Below the pieces are notes generated by a model, which was not told the DNA's origin, ran no database searches, and saw only the letters and a program-made list of their open reading frames with translations. The position numbers and the translations under genes were made by a program. A DNA stretch of 38,101 bases from Salinihabitans flavidus (GTDB lineage: Bacteria > Pseudomonadota > Alphaproteobacteria > Rhodobacterales > Rhodobacteraceae), in NCBI RefSeq assembly GCF_900110425.1, contig NZ_FODS01000030.1, forward strand, positions 1-38,101. The letters are read 5' to 3'. Every line of letters starts with the position of its first letter. The stretch's first letter is position 1. Below, piece after piece: positions 34,574 through 38,101 of the stretch.

Positions 34574-34699
34574 GCTTTCTGTCTTCCGTTAGCAGTGCGA
34601 ACCTTTGCGGTCCGCTGTGTTTGTGGGCAGGCGACCGCCTGCCACGAATAAAGGCCCCTTTCCTGCGCCCCTGTCGGGACATATGGCGAGGTGCCCGGC

Positions 34700-34727
34700 G
34701 ATAAAGAGCCCCGAGGGTCTCCATCAA
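34700..34727 (-). promoter_or_regulatory. Weak candidate promoter ahead of rplB
   Basis: On the minus strand TTGATG (34727-34722) and TTTATC (34705-34700) are 16 bp apart, just after the hairpin at 34734-34759. The rest of the 34574-34777 gap contains a short palindrome near 34627-34644 (GGCAGGCG/CGCCTGCC) and no convincing gene. Confidence 0.3.
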
Positions 34728-34733
34728 ATAATC

Positions 34734-34759
34734 GTCGGCCCCGGAACACCGGGGCCGAC
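34734..34759 (-). terminator. Terminator-like hairpin between rplW and rplB
   Basis: GTCGGCCCCGG (34734-34744) and CCGGGGCCGAC (34749-34759) form a perfect 11-bp stem with a 4-nt loop, 18 nt after the rplW stop. The minus strand continues GATTATTTGATG, moderately T-rich. This is the best terminator-like structure inside the S10 part of the cluster, and it probably attenuates rather than stops transcription. Confidence 0.6.
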
Positions 34760-34777
34760 TCGGTTCGCGGCTTCCTA

Positions 34778-35074
34778 TCAGAGACCCGTGGTCACGTCGA
34801 TAGTGTTTCCCTCTTCGAGGGTCACATAAGCCTTTTTCACATCCTTCCGCCTGCCAAGCTGGCCGCGGAAGCGTTTGACCTTGCCCTTGGTGATGGTGGT
34901 GTTGACCGCCTTCACCTTCACACCAAAGAGCGCCTCGACGGCTTCCTTGATCTGCGGCTTGTTCGCATCGATCGATACCTCGAAGACAACCGCGCCGTTT
35001 TCGGACGCCATCGTCGCCTTCTCGGTGATGACCGGCTTGCGGATCACGTCGTAATGTTCAGCCTTCGCGCTCAT
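34778..35074 (-). CDS. rplW: 50S ribosomal protein L23
   Basis: Large-subunit protein L23, 98 residues, at the tunnel exit, where trigger factor and SRP dock. It reads [40 protein letters not shown] and the signature [20 protein letters not shown]. The start overlaps the rplD stop by 4 nt (ATGA). A stable hairpin follows the stop. Confidence 0.98.
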   Translation of the reverse strand: MSAKAEHYDVIRKPVITEKATMASENGAVVFEVSIDANKPQIKEAVEALFGVKVKAVNTTITKGKVKRFRGQLGRRKDVKKAYVTLEEGNTIDVTTGL

Positions 35075-35688
35075 TTCAGCCGAGCCTCCAGTGCTTCGAC
35101 ACCCGCCTTGGTGAGCACGAGCGTGTCACGGCGGAGGATATCATAGACATTTGCGCCCATCGACGGCAGCACATCGAGACCTTCGATATTGCGTGCGGCA
35201 CGGGCAAAGCCTTCGTTGACCTGCGCCCCGTCGATAACCAGTGCGCGCTTCCAGCCAAGGTTCTTGAGCTGCTTGGCCAGCGCCGCGGTCTTTCCGTCGG
35301 ATTCCGCGCTGTCGATCACCACCAGTTCACCGGCCTTGGCCTTCGCCGAAAGCGCGTGCCGCAGGCCGAGCTTGCGGAACTTCTTCGGCAGATCGTGGCC
35401 GTGGCTGCGCGGGGTCGGTCCCTTGTAGATACCGCCCTTGCGGAAGATCGGCGCGTTGCGGTCACCGTGGCGTGCGCCGCCGGTGCCCTTCTGGCGATAG
35501 ATCTTCTTGGAGGAATACGAGGTTTCCGAACGCGTCTTGACCTTGTGGGTGCCCTGCTGCGCGTTGTTACGCTGCCAACGGACCACACGGTGCAGGATGT
35601 CGGCGCGCGGCTCGAGCCCGAACAGGTCGGCGTCGAGCTCGATGTCGCCGGCTTTCACGCCGTCGAGTTTGATCACGTCGAGTTTCAT
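35071..35688 (-). CDS. rplD: 50S ribosomal protein L4
   Basis: Large-subunit protein L4, 205 residues, whose loop lines the exit tunnel. Blocks: [40 protein letters not shown] with the conserved GTGxARxG loop, and [20 protein letters not shown]. In E. coli L4 regulates the S10 operon through a leader. The 78 bp between tuf and rpsJ leave little room for such a leader here. It overlaps rplW and rplC by 4 nt on either side. Confidence 0.98.
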   Translation of the reverse strand: MKLDVIKLDGVKAGDIELDADLFGLEPRADILHRVVRWQRNNAQQGTHKVKTRSETSYSSKKIYRQKGTGGARHGDRNAPIFRKGGIYKGPTPRSHGHDLPKKFRKLGLRHALSAKAKAGELVVIDSAESDGKTAALAKQLKNLGWKRALVIDGAQVNEGFARAARNIEGLDVLPSMGANVYDILRRDTLVLTKAGVEALEARLK

Positions 35689-36524
35689 TGATCGCCTTCC
35701 TTCTTGTCAGCCTCGATTTCGGCCTCGGCGTCTTTCAGGGCGGAGGCTTCCTGCGCGGCCTGTTCCTCGGCGGCGGCCTTCGCTGCGGCCTCCTCCTCGG
35801 CTGCGGCCTGTGCGGCGGCTTCCTCGGCAAGGCGCTTGGCCTCTTCGGCGGCGGATCTCAGGGCCGCGGGCAGGATCGCGTTTTCGGGGAACGGCTTTTT
35901 CACCGCATCCTTGACCGTGACCCAGCCCCCCTTGGAGCCCGGAACCGCGCCCTTGACCATGATGACACCGCGTTCGGCGTCGGTCTTGACGACCTGAAGG
36001 TTCTGCGTGGTCACACGGGCCGCGCCCATGTGACCGGCCATTTTCTTGCCCTTGAAGACCTTGCCGGGATCCTGGCACTGCCCGGTGGAGCCGTGCGAGC
36101 GGTGCGAGATCGACACACCGTGCGTGGCCCGCAGACCGGCAAAGTTGTGCCGCTTCATGGCGCCGGCGAAGCCCTTGCCGATCGAGGTGCCCGAGACATC
36201 CACGAACTGACCTTCGAAATAATGGTCAGCGGTGATTTCCTCGCCCACGTTGATCAGGTTCTCAGGCGCCACGCGGAATTCCGCGACCTTGCGTTTCGGC
36301 GCCACCTTGGCGATAGCGAAATGACCGCGCATCGCTTGTGACACGCGCTTGGCCTTGGCCGTGCCGGTGCCAAGCTGAACAGCGGTATAGCCGTCCTTGT
36401 CCGCAGTGCGTTGCGCCACGACCTGAAGGCCGTCGAGTTGAAGCACGGTGACTGGAATCTGCCTGCCGTCTTCCATGAAAAGCCGGGTCATGCCGACTTT
36501 CTTTGCGATGATACCAGAGCGCAT
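35685..36524 (-). CDS. rplC: 50S ribosomal protein L3 with Ala/Glu-rich C-terminal tail
   Basis: Large-subunit protein L3, 279 residues, reaching towards the peptidyl transferase centre. The core has [60 protein letters not shown] and [20 protein letters not shown]. Residues 219-279 form an extra Ala/Glu/Lys-rich tail (for example [20 protein letters not shown]) with strong helix or coiled-coil character, beyond the roughly 210 residues of E. coli L3. ATG 36524 is used with GGGGGG upstream; a TTG at 36542 that overlaps the rpsJ stop is less likely. It overlaps rplD by 4 nt. Confidence 0.97.
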   Translation of the reverse strand: MRSGIIAKKVGMTRLFMEDGRQIPVTVLQLDGLQVVAQRTADKDGYTAVQLGTGTAKAKRVSQAMRGHFAIAKVAPKRKVAEFRVAPENLINVGEEITADHYFEGQFVDVSGTSIGKGFAGAMKRHNFAGLRATHGVSISHRSHGSTGQCQDPGKVFKGKKMAGHMGAARVTTQNLQVVKTDAERGVIMVKGAVPGSKGGWVTVKDAVKKPFPENAILPAALRSAAEEAKRLAEEAAAQAAAEEEAAAKAAAEEQAAQEASALKDAEAEIEADKKEGDQ

Positions 36525-36538
36525 CAGAGATACCCCCC

Positions 36539-36847
36539 TCAAACCGAAATCTGCACGTCCACGCCGGCCGCGAGATCGAGCTTCATCAGCGCGTCCACGG
36601 TCTGCGGGGTCGGATCCACGATGTCGAGAAGGCGCTTGTGGGTGCGGATCTCGAACTGGTCGCGGGATTTCTTGTCAACGTGGGGGCCACGCAGAACGGT
36701 GAACTTCTCGATCTTGTTCGGCAGCGGGATCGGGCCACGGACATGAGCGCCGGTGCGCTTTGCCGTATTCACGATTTCCAGCGTACTGGCATCCAGCACG
36801 CGGTAGTCGAATGCCTTCAGCCGAATGCGGATATTTTGGCTTTGCAT
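36539..36847 (-). CDS. rpsJ: 30S ribosomal protein S10
   Basis: Small-subunit head protein S10 (NusE), 102 residues, also a partner of NusB in antitermination. It reads [40 protein letters not shown] and [20 protein letters not shown]. First gene of the S10 cluster, 78 bp after tuf. The gap holds only a short GC-rich imperfect hairpin, so S10 transcription probably depends on a promoter upstream of tuf or further away. Confidence 0.98.
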   Translation of the reverse strand: MQSQNIRIRLKAFDYRVLDASTLEIVNTAKRTGAHVRGPIPLPNKIEKFTVLRGPHVDKKSRDQFEIRTHKRLLDIVDPTPQTVDALMKLDLAAGVDVQISV

Positions 36848-36925
36848 TTTTGGTGCCTTTCAAGGCGTTGGAGTTGATAGGAGGACCGCCGGCTCACCCG
36901 ACGGCCCTCGTCGAACCCGAGTTCG

Positions 36926-38101
<1,176 letters not shown>

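Noticed and set aside
34554-34682. 42-codon basic open frame on the minus strand between rplW and rplB
   Set aside because: No Shine-Dalgarno precedes its ATG, it overlaps the rplB start by 20 nt, and the composition is that of random high-GC sequence. It could only be rescued by conservation.
36848-36925. S10 leader regulated by L4
   Set aside because: The gap is only 78 bp and holds a short imperfect hairpin. The elaborate E. coli leader structure is not recognisable.

Overview
The window looks like a stretch of an alphaproteobacterial chromosome, most likely Rhodobacterales (Roseobacter group). The evidence is high GC, a bztABCD-type amino acid ABC operon, the neighbourhood rplQ - Do-like protease - rarA - crcB - rluC - HAD - ATP12, a multidomain pyruvate carboxylase, a 391-residue EF-Tu and a zinc-type adenylate kinase. 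It is mostly housekeeping sequence. I see no CRISPR array, prophage, tRNA, rRNA or defence island. The only mobile element is a partial IS5-like insertion sequence at the left edge.

Layout. (1) 1-352: end of an IS5-family element, on the minus strand, whose outer end lies about 48 bp upstream of pyc. (2) 399-3842: pyruvate carboxylase, followed by a GC-rich hairpin and a tandem array of four 11-bp units. (3) 4085-5824: a family-25 glycosyltransferase gene (minus) divergent from ttcA (plus). (4) 5898-11621: a membrane-attached degenerate-GGDEF/EAL protein, then yidC, yihA, argB and a SixA-type phosphatase, all on plus and ending at a strong bidirectional terminator. (5) 11686-16224 (minus): bztABCD, an uptake system for glutamate/glutamine/aspartate/asparagine-type amino acids, with a hairpin after the binding-protein gene. 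(6) 16424-21977 (minus): a tight, mostly overlapping six-gene operon (Do-like serine protease, rarA, crcB, rluC, HAD phosphatase, ATP12) with its own promoter candidate. (7) 22149-38101 (minus): tuf followed by the joined S10, spc and alpha ribosomal protein operons, from rpsJ to rplQ, ending at a textbook intrinsic terminator.

How they work together. Region 7 supplies ribosomal proteins, SecY, Adk and RNA polymerase alpha. YidC inserts membrane proteins that arrive through SecY or alone, YihA and RluC act in 50S biogenesis, ATP12 assists F1-ATPase assembly, and the Do-like protease handles envelope protein quality. Pyc (oxaloacetate supply), ArgB and BztABCD connect to amino acid and nitrogen metabolism.

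The most unusual signal is non-coding. Two intergenic sites 18.6 kb apart (after pyc and between rpoA and rplQ) each carry exactly four 11-bp units related to ATACCGACGTT. Both lie in the same orientation relative to the gene upstream, and one unit is identical between them. The ribosomal superoperon also contains internal hairpins, one of them directly followed by a well-formed promoter ahead of rplO, so it is probably split into transcriptional sub-units. I found no convincing new defence or metabolic system.
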